Shown here in pieces: positions 6,967 to 13,706 of a stretch of DNA of 30,895 nucleotides. How positions within the stretch are numbered: position 1 is the stretch's first letter; each line of letters starts with the position of its first letter. Source of the stretch: a virus; the IMG/VR virus record IMGVR_UViG_3300044970_001249, positions 1-30,895 of that record. One strand, 5' to 3'. Position numbers and translations under genes: made by a program. Below the pieces are notes generated by a model. That model saw only the letters and a list, made by a program, of their open reading frames with translations, searched no databases and was not told where the DNA came from.

Positions 6967-7001
6967 TTGTGGTCTCACTCACTACAAGCCATAATGAAAA
7001 C
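6967..7001 (+). promoter_or_regulatory. Leaderless promoter
   Basis: -35 TTGTGG, 17 bp, -10 CATAAT, 6 nt to ATG 7002. Confidence 0.85.
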
Positions 7002-7334
7002 ATGATGACGCAGATAGAAGCAGTAGAACAGAGCAACACCGACACACTCCCCGAATACCGAGTGCTGTGTGACGGGTTGGAAATCCAAGACAAGAGCGCA
7101 CAGATGACTGTGACCGTCAAGAAGTACCGAAAGATGTACGAGAGGGTCAAGGGCGACACCTACGCCACATGGACAGTCATGGTGAACATCACAGATGACT
7201 GTGGCAAGCCGTTCCATTCGTGGGGCGTATTCATGCTCACGGCAAGGTCAAATGGGTGGAGCCTGTTCGGTGGGGACTACTTCCACACCGAGGAAGAGGC
7301 ACTCACTCGCTATTACGAAAGGGGTGGTGAGTGA
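7002..7334 (+). CDS. Hypothetical protein
   Basis: 110 aa, predicted beta-rich (MTVTVKKYRKMYE...TWTVMVNITD), starting with a double Met. Single-gene leaderless unit; its stop lies 2 nt before the next promoter's -35. No known family seen. Confidence 0.75.
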   Translation: MMTQIEAVEQSNTDTLPEYRVLCDGLEIQDKSAQMTVTVKKYRKMYERVKGDTYATWTVMVNITDDCGKPFHSWGVFMLTARSNGWSLFGGDYFHTEEEALTRYYERGGE

Positions 7335-7336
7335 GG

Positions 7337-7371
7337 TTGTTATTCCAACCCTTACAAGCCATACTGAACAC
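7337..7371 (+). promoter_or_regulatory. Leaderless promoter
   Basis: -35 TTGTTA, 17 bp, -10 CATACT, 6 nt to ATG 7372. Confidence 0.85.
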
Positions 7372-7878
7372 ATGAACAAGATGAACAAGAAACTTCAAGA
7401 ACTTCTAGACCTTGCCGTAATCAACGGCGTGACCGTGGACGAACTTCTCCGAGAGAAGGAACTGGGCGCAAAGGTGGACAAGCCGTTCACTCTCGCACTC
7501 AAGTTTGACCGACTCCAAGAGTTGGTGGACTTCGTGAACAAGAACATCGCAGGTTGCGTGTGGCGAGCAGACGGGCTTGACCCTGAGTTCGGGACTCGCG
7601 GAGGAGCGAACTGTTATGTCATTCGTGGCGAGACCTGTTCCAAAGCAGAGGAACTCCGAATCACCAATCCTGACGGTTCACTCGCTGTGGAAGGCAACAA
7701 GCCCGAACAGTTCCGTGAGTGTCCACGCTGTACGCACTTCATTCCCAATGACGAAACGCCCGGGGCTTACCCCGGAGCCATCTCCCGAGTGGACAATGAG
7801 ACAGAAATCTGTTCGTCGTGTGGCGTTGAGGAAGCACTTCTCCAGTATCAGGGAATCTTGGAAGACTGGCGTAAGTAG
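7372..7878 (+). CDS. Zinc-ribbon-containing hypothetical protein
   Basis: 168 aa. The N-terminal ~60 residues are helical and charged. The C-terminal part has a zinc ribbon: CPRC near residue 117 and CSSCG near residue 150, inside the block SRVDNETEICSSCGVEEAL, a pattern common in actinobacteriophage zinc proteins. Likely a nucleic-acid or protein adaptor. The ATG at 7372 follows the promoter by 6 nt, so the longer upstream reading frame was rejected. Confidence 0.8.
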   Translation: MNKMNKKLQELLDLAVINGVTVDELLREKELGAKVDKPFTLALKFDRLQELVDFVNKNIAGCVWRADGLDPEFGTRGGANCYVIRGETCSKAEELRITNPDGSLAVEGNKPEQFRECPRCTHFIPNDETPGAYPGAISRVDNETEICSSCGVEEALLQYQGILEDWRK

Positions 7879-7879
7879 G

Positions 7880-7914
7880 TTGTGACCTGTCGGCTTACAA
7901 GCCATAATGAAGGC
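7880..7914 (+). promoter_or_regulatory. Leaderless promoter
   Basis: -35 TTGTGA, 17 bp, -10 CATAAT, 6 nt to ATG 7915; begins 1 nt after the previous stop. Confidence 0.85.
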
Positions 7915-8331
7915 ATGAGCAACACTTTCATCGCCTCAGGCGAAATCACCAACGACTGCCAATGCCTTGTCTACAACGACGGCTCAGGCGACCAATCACT
8001 TGACCCCGACTACACCTGTTATGGGGACTGTTGGGAGTTTGCCGTTGAGGACTTCACAATGCTGACAGAGGACTTCCGAAAGACCAACCTGTCGGGTTGG
8101 TGGAAGGTCACCGACTTGCGCCTGTGGAACGGCAACACCTCAGGTTACTTCCATGCCGACAATGTGGCAGGACTCATTGAGGGCATGACCGTCCGTTCAG
8201 GTTGGACAATGCGCTACGAAGTCTTTGCTGACCGCATTGAGTACTCGCTGTCTCACCATGACGCACCCACGGGGAGCGCAACCACGCTGACCGTTGTCAC
8301 CGAGGAAGAGGCTGAGAGGTTGGGGCTGTGA
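7915..8331 (+). CDS. Hypothetical protein
   Basis: 138 aa, acidic, several Trp and Cys. Beta-rich appearance (WWKVTDLRLWNGNTSGYF). First gene of a two-gene unit with GTGA overlap. No family recognised. Confidence 0.75.
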   Translation: MSNTFIASGEITNDCQCLVYNDGSGDQSLDPDYTCYGDCWEFAVEDFTMLTEDFRKTNLSGWWKVTDLRLWNGNTSGYFHADNVAGLIEGMTVRSGWTMRYEVFADRIEYSLSHHDAPTGSATTLTVVTEEEAERLGL

Positions 8332-8549
8332 ACGAAGAGTTCCGCACCGACTATGTCACCCGAGAGTTCGGAGGCTTGGTGGGCAAGACTGTCAAGGCAG
8401 TCCGCCCCCTCAGCCCCGCCGAGTGCGCTGAGTTCATGTGGCAGTACGACTCTCAAATGGCATGGCTCATTGAGTTCACGGACGGGACTCTCGCCGTGCC
8501 GTCGTGCGACCCCGAAGGCAACGGCAGGGGACACCTGATTATTCTCTGA
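8328..8549 (+). CDS. Hypothetical protein
   Basis: 73 aa from a GTG at 8328 overlapping the upstream stop (GTGA). LVGKTVKAVRPLSPAE and MAWLIEFTDGTLAVP suggest a small beta-barrel-like fold. Function unknown. Confidence 0.7.
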   Translation: MNEEFRTDYVTREFGGLVGKTVKAVRPLSPAECAEFMWQYDSQMAWLIEFTDGTLAVPSCDPEGNGRGHLIIL

Positions 8550-8566
8550 TAAATCTGTGTGGCAGG

Positions 8567-8601
8567 TTGTCGTCTCTGCCCTTACACGCCATAATGATTA
8601 C
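8567..8601 (+). promoter_or_regulatory. Leaderless promoter
   Basis: -35 TTGTCG, 17 bp, -10 CATAAT, 6 nt to ATG 8602. Confidence 0.85.
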
Positions 8602-9006
8602 ATGAACCACAAACACATCACCGAACAAATCATCACCGATACCCCAATGGAACTTCCACAGGCTGTCCTGTACGGAGTGAACCCACAGGGCGACACGGTG
8701 GAACTCGGTCGTTATCCCGACATTTACGACCTTCTCGCAAAGGACTACGACAACGAGAACCTTGTCGGTATCGCAATCCACACAACGGGTTGGGCGGCAC
8801 CACTCAACGCAGACGGGGAAGTGGAAGGCGCACCTAGCGCACACCCCAATCGTGTCCGTGTTGCGCTTGTCGCCACAATCACCACTCACGGTTTCTGCTC
8901 GGCTATCGCCTTCGGTGACGGTCGTGAGACTGTCTTTGAGGAGAACGCCCCTTCGGGTGCGTTGTGGGAAGCCATGAACGACTGCTTGGAAAGGTTGGTG
9001 GGGTAA
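8602..9006 (+). CDS. Conserved actinobacterial-type hypothetical protein
   Basis: 134 aa. The core (VGIAIHTTGWAAPLN, then HPNRVRVALVATI, a Phe-Gly-Asp turn and a Trp-containing C-terminal helix) resembles a small conserved protein often seen in actinobacteria and their phages; its biochemical role is unknown to me. Single-gene leaderless unit followed by a strong terminator. Confidence 0.75.
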   Translation: MNHKHITEQIITDTPMELPQAVLYGVNPQGDTVELGRYPDIYDLLAKDYDNENLVGIAIHTTGWAAPLNADGEVEGAPSAHPNRVRVALVATITTHGFCSAIAFGDGRETVFEENAPSGALWEAMNDCLERLVG

Positions 9007-9047
9007 TCCCCCACTCGCCCAGCGCACTTCGGGGTAAGTCCCCCGTT

Positions 9048-9093
9048 GTGCGTGTCGGCAGTCCCGGCGTCCTGAGACACGCACAAGTTTTTT
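9048..9093 (+). terminator. Intrinsic terminator
   Basis: Perfect 9-bp stem GTGCGTGTC (9048-9056) / GACACGCAC (9076-9084), then AAG and six T (9088-9093). A CGGGG/CCCCG hairpin precedes it at about 9030-9045. Confidence 0.85.
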
Positions 9094-9103
9094 GTCTCAC
9101 AGG

Positions 9104-9138
9104 TTGTTACATAACTTCTTAGAAGCCACAATGTACGA
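9104..9138 (+). promoter_or_regulatory. Orphan leaderless-type promoter
   Basis: -35 TTGTTA, 17 bp, -10 CACAAT, but no start codon at the expected position. Directly downstream of a terminator, so it starts a new unit. Confidence 0.75.
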
Positions 9139-9181
9139 CCCTTTCCACAGATGTCTGTGGATAAGAAATCTCATTTTTTTT
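9139..9181 (+). ncRNA. Possible ~45-nt hairpin RNA
   Basis: From the orphan promoter's predicted start: TCCACAG-atgt-CTGTGGA (7-bp stem), then eight T at 9174-9181, 9-10 nt after the stem. The same bases form a TGTGGATAA box at 9156-9164, so it could instead be a protein-binding site. A start at ATG 9152 in-frame would give only 26 codons. Confidence 0.4.
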
Positions 9182-9192
9182 GCGAGGTGAGG

Positions 9193-9227
9193 TTGCCCCC
9201 TAAACGCTTACACGCCATAATGAAGGT
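9193..9227 (+). promoter_or_regulatory. Leaderless promoter
   Basis: -35 TTGCCC, 17 bp, -10 CATAAT, 6 nt to ATG 9228. Confidence 0.8.
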
Positions 9228-9605
9228 ATGAAGAAAGCACTAATCATCAAGGCAGACGGAACACTCCCTACCGTCATAGAAATCCCGTCACAGGTGGAGA
9301 CCTATCAGGTCATCAAGGACACGGTTGCCAGCCCAAACGGGGATTGGTTTGACTGTGTGCGTGGAGAGTCGTTTCACGGCTATGTGAACGACACAGGTCT
9401 GATTGACGGACTCCCCATGAACCCGATTGCTTCCATCCTGTTCGGGCAGGTCTTGTGTGGAGATGTAATCCTGTTCGGGTCATACTCTCCCAAGGGCGAG
9501 TATGACGGTGACGAGTACGACATTCCCGAATGGGTAGTCGCAAATGTCCGTTCAGCGTTCATGCTGTGGAAGATGAACGCAGACGCTCAGGCGGTCTGGG
9601 TATGA
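9228..9605 (+). CDS. DUF3846-like protein
   Basis: 125 aa. The pattern MKKALIIKADGTLPTVIEIP, then GYVNDTGLIDGLPMN and later GDVILFG matches the DUF3846 layout: beta strands around a G-L-P-x-N turn and a closing GDVxL. The family is widespread in phages and mobile elements with no fixed function. Start by leaderless promoter; ATGA overlap with the next frame. Confidence 0.8.
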   Translation: MKKALIIKADGTLPTVIEIPSQVETYQVIKDTVASPNGDWFDCVRGESFHGYVNDTGLIDGLPMNPIASILFGQVLCGDVILFGSYSPKGEYDGDEYDIPEWVVANVRSAFMLWKMNADAQAVWV

Positions 9606-10012
9606 CCCCTTTCCGCCACCGTCGCTTCATTAGAAAGAAGAAACTCCGTTACCCAGCAGCCCCGCAGCCCGATTGGAAGCGCATAGAGAAGGGCAGAGCA
9701 GATAGTGGCAAGTTCACGCCGAACGGGGCCACCGACAGGCAGGCTCGCCTGAACATTCATCAGTATCCCCATGACCGTGCCGACTACGAAAAAAATCCGT
9801 TTCGGAATGTTGTGAACCCAACCCTTACAAGCCATAATGGACTTATGAGGGAAGGAGGAATCACCGAGATGAGCAAGTCGCATCGTGTCGCAATGGCACA
9901 GGCACTTATCACCGAACTCGCCGAGGCGCACCAGCGTCACGGTGATACGGAAGGCACTCGGCGGTTGCAGGCGATGGTCGCCCGTATGGTCGCCGAACTG
10001 CTGTACCGCTAA
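9602..10012 (+). CDS. Basic hypothetical protein with internal in-frame leaderless start
   Basis: 136 aa from ATG 9602 (ATGA overlap). The frame runs without a stop through a full copy of the promoter into a second, internal start at ATG 9845 (55 aa) and another at 9869 (47 aa, GGAAGGAGG about 10 nt before). The upstream half is very basic (RHRRFIRKKKLR). The downstream product (SHRVAMAQALITELAEAHQRH...) looks like a small helical protein. Either a long and a short form share a C-terminus, or only the short form is made and the upstream frame is fortuitous. Confidence 0.5.
   Translation: MTPFRHRRFIRKKKLRYPAAPQPDWKRIEKGRADSGKFTPNGATDRQARLNIHQYPHDRADYEKNPFRNVVNPTLTSHNGLMREGGITEMSKSHRVAMAQALITELAEAHQRHGDTEGTRRLQAMVARMVAELLYR
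9610..9622 (+). repeat. Stoperator-like element copy 3
   Basis: Exact TTTCCGCCACCGT, then 5 nt, then CATTAGAAA; 4 nt after the stop at 9605. Here it would be inside the 9602 frame, which argues against that frame being selected as protein. Confidence 0.7.
9810..9844 (+). promoter_or_regulatory. Leaderless promoter inside an open frame
   Basis: -35 TTGTGA, 17 bp, -10 CATAAT, 6 nt to ATG 9845. Confidence 0.8.
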
Positions 10013-10268
10013 TCGGTAAAGTGCTACCGAGTCAGACTCGGCGCTCGGGGGAGCGTGGCAACAGAATCCCCCCAGCCCCCACGGAGGTTCCCGTGGGCGT
10101 TCACGGAGTATGGCTCCGAGGCGCAAGCCCCCCTTGCGTTAGCACTCTGAGTGCCGTGAACCCCTACGGGAGCAACTGTGGTGAGTGGCTCCGCGCGGGA
10201 CTCAAGCCGTGGGTGGGTACTCCTTTATCTCCCTGCCCACGGCTTCCGCATCACACTCCCACATGGGG
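10013..10268 (+). other. GC-rich structured intergenic region
   Basis: No convincing gene. Successive inverted repeats: CCGAGT/ACTCGG near 10028-10041; CCCACGG/CCGTGGG (10078-10084/10091-10097); GTTCACGG/CCGTGAAC (10099-10106/10154-10161) enclosing CGCAAG/CTTGCG (10122-10138) and CACT/AGTG (10143-10153); GGAGC/GCTCC near 10169-10192; AAGCCGTGGG/CCCACGGCTT (10204-10213/10236-10245). This could be a branched RNA read through from the gene at 9845 or a 5' leader of the gene at 10293. Confidence 0.55.
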
Positions 10269-10292
10269 CATAATGAGCCCCGAGGTACAACT

Positions 10293-10709
10293 ATGTCTGA
10301 CACAATCACCACAATCTGCGACAACTGCGAGCGTGAGGTCAAGAGCGTTTACATGGGCGTGGACTTGCCCGATAACGGTCTTTACTTCTCGCCTAACAGC
10401 ATGGGCTATTACGCAGGCTTCTTTGACAACTTCCCACCTGACGAAGAGGACAAGGATGGGTATTCCATTTGCCACGAATGTGCCGTGAACTTCATGACTG
10501 CGTTGCCGGGGCTGGCGAAGCGTCTGCTCCCGTTCGGAGGGGGACACCCGATAAGCGGTCACTACCCTGACCCACCTTGCTGTCCGTGGGCGTGGACATG
10601 GGACGAGGAAGCCCCGTGTCCCGAGTGTGGAGCCGTCACGACCTGTCTCGCCAATCACGACATGATGTGGGAAAGACAAAAATGTCGGTGCCTGAGGTTG
10701 TCAAACTAA
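10293..10709 (+). CDS. Multi-zinc-knuckle hypothetical protein
   Basis: 138 aa. CxxC pairs at CDNC (about residue 9), CHEC (about 56) and CPEC (about 113) with a following C. Probably two zinc sites. ATG 10293 has a GAGGT Shine-Dalgarno 7 nt upstream; a CATAAT -10 lies farther up (10269-10274) within a GGGGC/GCCCC inverted repeat, so this gene is leadered, unlike its neighbours. The last codons form the -35 of the next promoter. Confidence 0.7.
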   Translation: MSDTITTICDNCEREVKSVYMGVDLPDNGLYFSPNSMGYYAGFFDNFPPDEEDKDGYSICHECAVNFMTALPGLAKRLLPFGGGHPISGHYPDPPCCPWAWTWDEEAPCPECGAVTTCLANHDMMWERQKCRCLRLSN

Positions 10710-10732
10710 CCCTTACAAGCCACAATGGGTGT
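10698..10732 (+). promoter_or_regulatory. Leaderless promoter overlapping previous stop
   Basis: -35 TTGTCA, 17 bp, -10 CACAAT, 6 nt to ATG 10733; stop codon 10707-10709 is inside the spacer. Confidence 0.85.
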
Positions 10733-11002
10733 ATGACCAACTACGACGCATGGCTCGAGAAGCCGTACCAAGACCAATACGACGCAGAAGTGACACGCAA
10801 CCTCATCTGCTCAGAGGACAAGGAAGAGGGCGACCCCTACTGCGACTACGAGGGCGAGGCTGATGCCTGCGTCACGGACGAGTCAAGCGGTAAGCGTTGG
10901 TGGTCGGTGACCTACGAGGGCGAGTGTCCGAAGTGCGGTGCCTCTTTCCGACAGACGGAAGGCGACTACGACGACTCCCCCGAGGAGTACTGGTACGGAT
11001 GA
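10733..11002 (+). CDS. YDxWLExPYQDQY-family zinc protein
   Basis: 89 aa. N-terminus MTNYDAWLEKPYQDQY is shared with the protein at 14977 and recalls short N-terminal modules in other actinophage proteins. The C-terminal part has a single CPKCG knuckle plus upstream cysteines. Very acidic. Leaderless first gene of a two-gene unit. Confidence 0.75.
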   Translation: MTNYDAWLEKPYQDQYDAEVTRNLICSEDKEEGDPYCDYEGEADACVTDESSGKRWWSVTYEGECPKCGASFRQTEGDYDDSPEEYWYG

Positions 11003-11265
11003 AAATCTACTGGGATGACGACCTAGTTCCAGGCGACTTCCTGGAACACCTGGAAGAGTCGGGCTACAACGAACCCGAGGACTGCGTTTGCGAATGTGGG
11101 GAAATCACCGAGGGCGTAGCCCCGTGGTTCCATCTGTCGGCGAACGGGCTGTGGATTCACTACGAGTTCCCGTGCGGGGCTTGCGACGCACAGTCCACCG
11201 AGGCGATGGACATAACTGACATCTATGCCCGTTGGGGCGTGAGAAAGTTGGAGAAATCTCTCTGA
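10999..11265 (+). CDS. Small Cys-rich hypothetical protein
   Basis: 88 aa, ATGA overlap with the previous gene. CVCECG near residue 33 and CGAC near residue 65 could form one zinc site; the rest includes WFHLSANGLWIHYEF, a beta hairpin. Function unknown. Confidence 0.7.
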   Translation: MKIYWDDDLVPGDFLEHLEESGYNEPEDCVCECGEITEGVAPWFHLSANGLWIHYEFPCGACDAQSTEAMDITDIYARWGVRKLEKSL

Positions 11266-11271
11266 TGAAAG

Positions 11272-11306
11272 TTGTGAAGTCCACCCTTACAAGCCACAAT
11301 GATGGT
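11272..11306 (+). promoter_or_regulatory. Leaderless promoter
   Basis: -35 TTGTGA, 17 bp, -10 CACAAT, 6 nt to ATG 11307. Confidence 0.85.
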
Positions 11307-11555
11307 ATGACCACCACAACGAAGTACACAGATACCTTTCAGGGCTTGCTTGACTGCGAGTACTACTCCCTCGGCGCAACGGGCGCAGAAGCGTTGGCAG
11401 CGATGCTTGACGACTACAACGAGGGTCGCCTCACCGAGTTCCTCGCAGAGCAGGGCGTGACGGACGCAGAGTTCCTCGCAACCGTGAACCGCCTCGCCGT
11501 GAAGTGGGCGAGCGAGAACCTCCTCAACTTCCGAATCGGGGTGGACGGGCGATGA
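11307..11555 (+). CDS. Hypothetical helical protein
   Basis: 82 aa, Ala/Glu/Leu-rich helices (AEALAAMLDDYNEGRL, FLATVNRLAVKWASENLL). Leaderless start; ATGA overlap with the DUF4314 gene. No family recognised. Confidence 0.7.
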   Translation: MTTTTKYTDTFQGLLDCEYYSLGATGAEALAAMLDDYNEGRLTEFLAEQGVTDAEFLATVNRLAVKWASENLLNFRIGVDGR

Positions 11556-11770
11556 ACCAGCCAACCGAAAGCATCCTCGCAATCTTGCGAACCTACAAGG
11601 GGAAGCGAGTACGCCTTCACCACACAAGTGATGCGTTCACCCGCCTAGTCCCGGGCGACGAAGGCGTCGTCACTTTCGTTGATGACTGCGGGACTGTCCA
11701 TGTCGCATGGGACAACGGTTCCACCCTCGGACTTATTTACAGAGAAGATAGTTATGAGGTTGTGGCTTAG
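11552..11770 (+). CDS. DUF4314-domain protein
   Basis: 72 aa. GKRVRLHHTSDAFTRLVPGD, EGVVTFVDDCGTVHVAWDNG and a closing YREDSYEVV match DUF4314, an SH3-like small beta barrel common in mobile elements, role unknown. Its last codons (Tyr-Glu-Val-Val-Ala-stop) overlap the next promoter's -35. Confidence 0.85.
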   Translation: MNQPTESILAILRTYKGKRVRLHHTSDAFTRLVPGDEGVVTFVDDCGTVHVAWDNGSTLGLIYREDSYEVVA

Positions 11771-11794
11771 TCCCTTAGAAGCCATAATGAACAT
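11760..11794 (+). promoter_or_regulatory. Leaderless promoter overlapping previous stop
   Basis: -35 TTGTGG, 17 bp, -10 CATAAT, 6 nt to ATG 11795; stop 11768-11770 is inside. Confidence 0.85.
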
Positions 11795-12253
11795 ATGGGA
11801 TTAGACCAATACTTATCAGCAAAAACAGTCGTAGTGGGTGGAGACAGCCCACGAAGCGAGACCTACAACAAAATCCTCACAGCAGTCGGCTCACCGACAA
11901 CCCGTGAGCGAGTTCTGCCAATGGCGACAGTCACCGTTCAGGTGGGCTACTGGCGCAAAGAGAACGCCATTCACAAGTGGTTCGTGGACAATGTTCAGGA
12001 CGGCGAGGACAACTGTGCCGAATACTTTGTCGGCAGAGAGCAGTTGGAAGAACTGAAAGAACTGTGCGAGAAAGTTCTCGCAGACCACTCACTCGCAGGC
12101 GAGTTGCTTCCCACGCAAGAGGGCTTCTTCTTCGGCTCAACGGAGTTTGACGAGTGGTACTTCACGGGACTGCGTGACACGGTGGAAATCGTGAACCTTT
12201 GCTTCTCACCTGAGTACGAGAACTGGGAGTTCACATACCAGTCGTCTTGGTAG
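11795..12253 (+). CDS. Conserved phage protein (MGLDxYL family)
   Basis: 152 aa. MGLDQYLSAK, then VGYWRKENAIHKWFVDNVQDGEDNC and GFFFGSTEFDEWYFTGLRDT are hallmark blocks of a small protein found in phages of many hosts. The invariant Trp/Arg/Lys/His cluster hints at a ligand- or nucleic-acid-binding site, but no function is established to my knowledge. Full length for the family. Confidence 0.85.
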   Translation: MGLDQYLSAKTVVVGGDSPRSETYNKILTAVGSPTTRERVLPMATVTVQVGYWRKENAIHKWFVDNVQDGEDNCAEYFVGREQLEELKELCEKVLADHSLAGELLPTQEGFFFGSTEFDEWYFTGLRDTVEIVNLCFSPEYENWEFTYQSSW

Positions 12254-12257
12254 GGGC

Positions 12258-12270
12258 TTTCCGCCACCGT
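12258..12270 (+). repeat. Stoperator-like element copy 4
   Basis: Exact TTTCCGCCACCGT, 5 nt, CATTAGA; 4 nt after the stop at 12253. First part of composite control region I. Confidence 0.7.
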
Positions 12271-12338
12271 GACCACATTAGATAACACTTCTCCTCGGTC
12301 GGGGAGTCCCGCCGGTGATAAATCCTTCCCTCATAGGC

Positions 12339-12406
12339 TTATCCACAGGCGGGGCTCTCTCAGGGGGTGTGTCAGGGTTGTTTATCCACAGGAAAGTTGT
12401 GGATAA
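12339..12406 (+). promoter_or_regulatory. DnaA-box-like cluster, control region I
   Basis: TTATCCACA at 12339-12347 and 12382-12390, then TGTGGATAA at 12398-12406, ending 17 bp before the -35 at 12424. GGGGGTGTGTCA lies between (12363-12374). Confidence 0.7.
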
Positions 12407-12423
12407 CTTTCTTCGGTGGAATG

Positions 12424-12458
12424 TTGTGAGTACGACCCTTACAAGCCACAATGGAGTT
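12424..12458 (+). promoter_or_regulatory. Leaderless promoter with phased upstream box
   Basis: -35 TTGTGA, 17 bp, -10 CACAAT, 6 nt to ATG 12459. Confidence 0.85.
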
Positions 12459-12764
12459 ATGAGCAACACAGCAACCCTCAAAAAGTCCCTCACGGGGAAG
12501 TTCACCTACATTGAGTACACCAACGGCGAGTGCGCCATTATCGGCGAGGACTACATCATGTCGTTCCCTGAGAACAGCACGGCTATCGCAGAGTGGACAT
12601 ACCGACCTGCCGTACAGAACCTTGTGGTCGCCTACAAGAACAGCACCACCACCTACATCTACGAGGGTGTCCCCATGAGCGTCATCTTCGCCATGCTCAC
12701 AGCCGACAGCCTCGGTGCGTTTATCGCCCGTGAGGTCAAGCCGAACTACGGGGTGAAGGTCTAA
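12459..12764 (+). CDS. KTSC-domain protein, second copy
   Basis: 101 aa, clearly paralogous to 4903-5196: same length, matching VVAYKNSTTTYIYEGVP, VIFAMLTADSLGAFI and final KPNYGV. The N-terminal halves share MSNT and a hydrophobic strand. This copy is under a promoter with the DnaA-box-like element; the other is not, so the paralogs are probably expressed under different conditions. Confidence 0.8.
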   Translation: MSNTATLKKSLTGKFTYIEYTNGECAIIGEDYIMSFPENSTAIAEWTYRPAVQNLVVAYKNSTTTYIYEGVPMSVIFAMLTADSLGAFIAREVKPNYGVKV

Positions 12765-12949
12765 TGGGCTTGTTCACGACCTACCTCGCCTACAAGGTGG
12801 GCAAGCGTGTCGGCAGAAGCGGGGCAGAGCCCGACGAGTTCTTCACGGGCGACCCGACCTGCCTACACTATGACGAGTGTGCCAACGAAGGTGGGTGTCT
12901 CAACCGTGCCTGTGAGTTCGGAGAAATCTCGGATGAAGGTTGTTGTTAG
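12764..12949 (+). CDS. Small protein with hydrophobic N-terminus and Cys-rich tail
   Basis: 61 aa, TAATG overlap with the previous gene. MGLFTTYLAYKVGKRVG is an amphipathic N-terminal helix; the tail has CLHYDECANEGGC, C and CC, resembling small phage proteins of unknown role. Its end overlaps the next promoter. Confidence 0.7.
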   Translation: MGLFTTYLAYKVGKRVGRSGAEPDEFFTGDPTCLHYDECANEGGCLNRACEFGEISDEGCC

Positions 12950-12974
12950 TCCCACTAAAAGCCATAATGAATGT
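12940..12974 (+). promoter_or_regulatory. Leaderless promoter overlapping previous stop
   Basis: -35 TTGTTG, 17 bp, -10 CATAAT, 6 nt to ATG 12975. Confidence 0.85.
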
Positions 12975-13091
12975 ATGAGCATCAACGACATTTACGAAAA
13001 CTGGGACACCCCCGACACCTGCTATTGCCGAGACAACTACGAAGGCGAGTGCCGAGTGTGTGAAAAAGAGGAAGAGGAGGACGACGAGTGA
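12975..13091 (+). CDS. Acidic Cys-containing microprotein
   Basis: 38 aa: four cysteines (CYC, CRVC) then a poly-Glu/Asp tail. Possibly a one-zinc microprotein. Leaderless; GTGA overlap couples it to the next gene. Confidence 0.65.
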   Translation: MSINDIYENWDTPDTCYCRDNYEGECRVCEKEEEEDDE

Positions 13092-13669
13092 CCAAGCGCA
13101 AGCGCAGGGTAGAGCAACTGTGCCTGCCCGAAGAACTACCCATGCTGGTTGAGTCGCTGGCTCAGGCGTGGATGCTGGGCGCAGCCCCGAAGGTCGTACA
13201 GAACGCCTGTGTCGCAGGCGCACGGTTCGCCGTTGAGTACCTTCGGCGTGTCGGCGTAGAGGCGTGGGCTACGCAGGTGGATGCTCTCGCCCTAGACGAG
13301 CAGTCGTACCAAGATGTTCTCGCCAAGCGAAATCCAACTGGCTGGTCGGTCGGGGCTCTCTCGCTGACCACCGTACCGAACACATGGAACGGTCATGTTG
13401 TTGTGGAGACGCAGGACTGGTTCATTGACCTGACGGCAGGGCAGATGAGCCGACCACACAAAGAAATCACGATTCTCAACGGGCTGTGTGTCCCAACCGA
13501 AAAACTGCTTCACCATGAAAATGTTTGGCAAGGTGAGTGGTATGAAGTCCCGGTATCCCAGGGTCACTACCTGTTCAGGGACGCCGTGGTTCAGAGAGAC
13601 ATCACCACAGCCCCCGACTGGCACGGTGGTCTAGACCTTCTAAAAGATGTTGTAAAACTTACCGACTGA
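13088..13669 (+). CDS. Transglutaminase-like / cysteine-protease-fold protein
   Basis: 193 aa from GTG 13088 (GTGA overlap). The order Cys41 (QNACVAGARFAVEYLRRVGVEA), His103 (WNGHVVVE) and Asp114 (WFIDLTAGQ) fits the Cys-His-Asp triad of transglutaminase-like proteins, with the typical helix after Cys and a G-H-strand-W-F-x-D-T/L block. Related stand-alone proteins occur in actinobacteria and phages. Activity (crosslinking, proteolysis or deamidation) cannot be told from sequence. Confidence 0.65.
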   Translation: MTKRKRRVEQLCLPEELPMLVESLAQAWMLGAAPKVVQNACVAGARFAVEYLRRVGVEAWATQVDALALDEQSYQDVLAKRNPTGWSVGALSLTTVPNTWNGHVVVETQDWFIDLTAGQMSRPHKEITILNGLCVPTEKLLHHENVWQGEWYEVPVSQGHYLFRDAVVQRDITTAPDWHGGLDLLKDVVKLTD

Positions 13670-13671
13670 GG

Positions 13672-13706
13672 TTGTGGTTGTGTTCACTACAAGCCATAAT
13701 GGGTGT
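13672..13706 (+). promoter_or_regulatory. Leaderless promoter
   Basis: -35 TTGTGG, 17 bp, -10 CATAAT, 6 nt to ATG 13707. Confidence 0.85.

Noticed and set aside
7195-7371. N-terminal extensions reading V-V-x-x-L-T-S-H-N-x-x-M before many genes
   Set aside because: The repeated peptide is just the promoter repeat translated in frame; the promoter geometry places the transcript start at the following ATG.
10021-10488. 155-codon rightward frame
   Set aside because: Covers the hairpin-rich intergenic region and the zinc-protein gene in another frame; Pro/Ser/Arg composition typical of a shadow.
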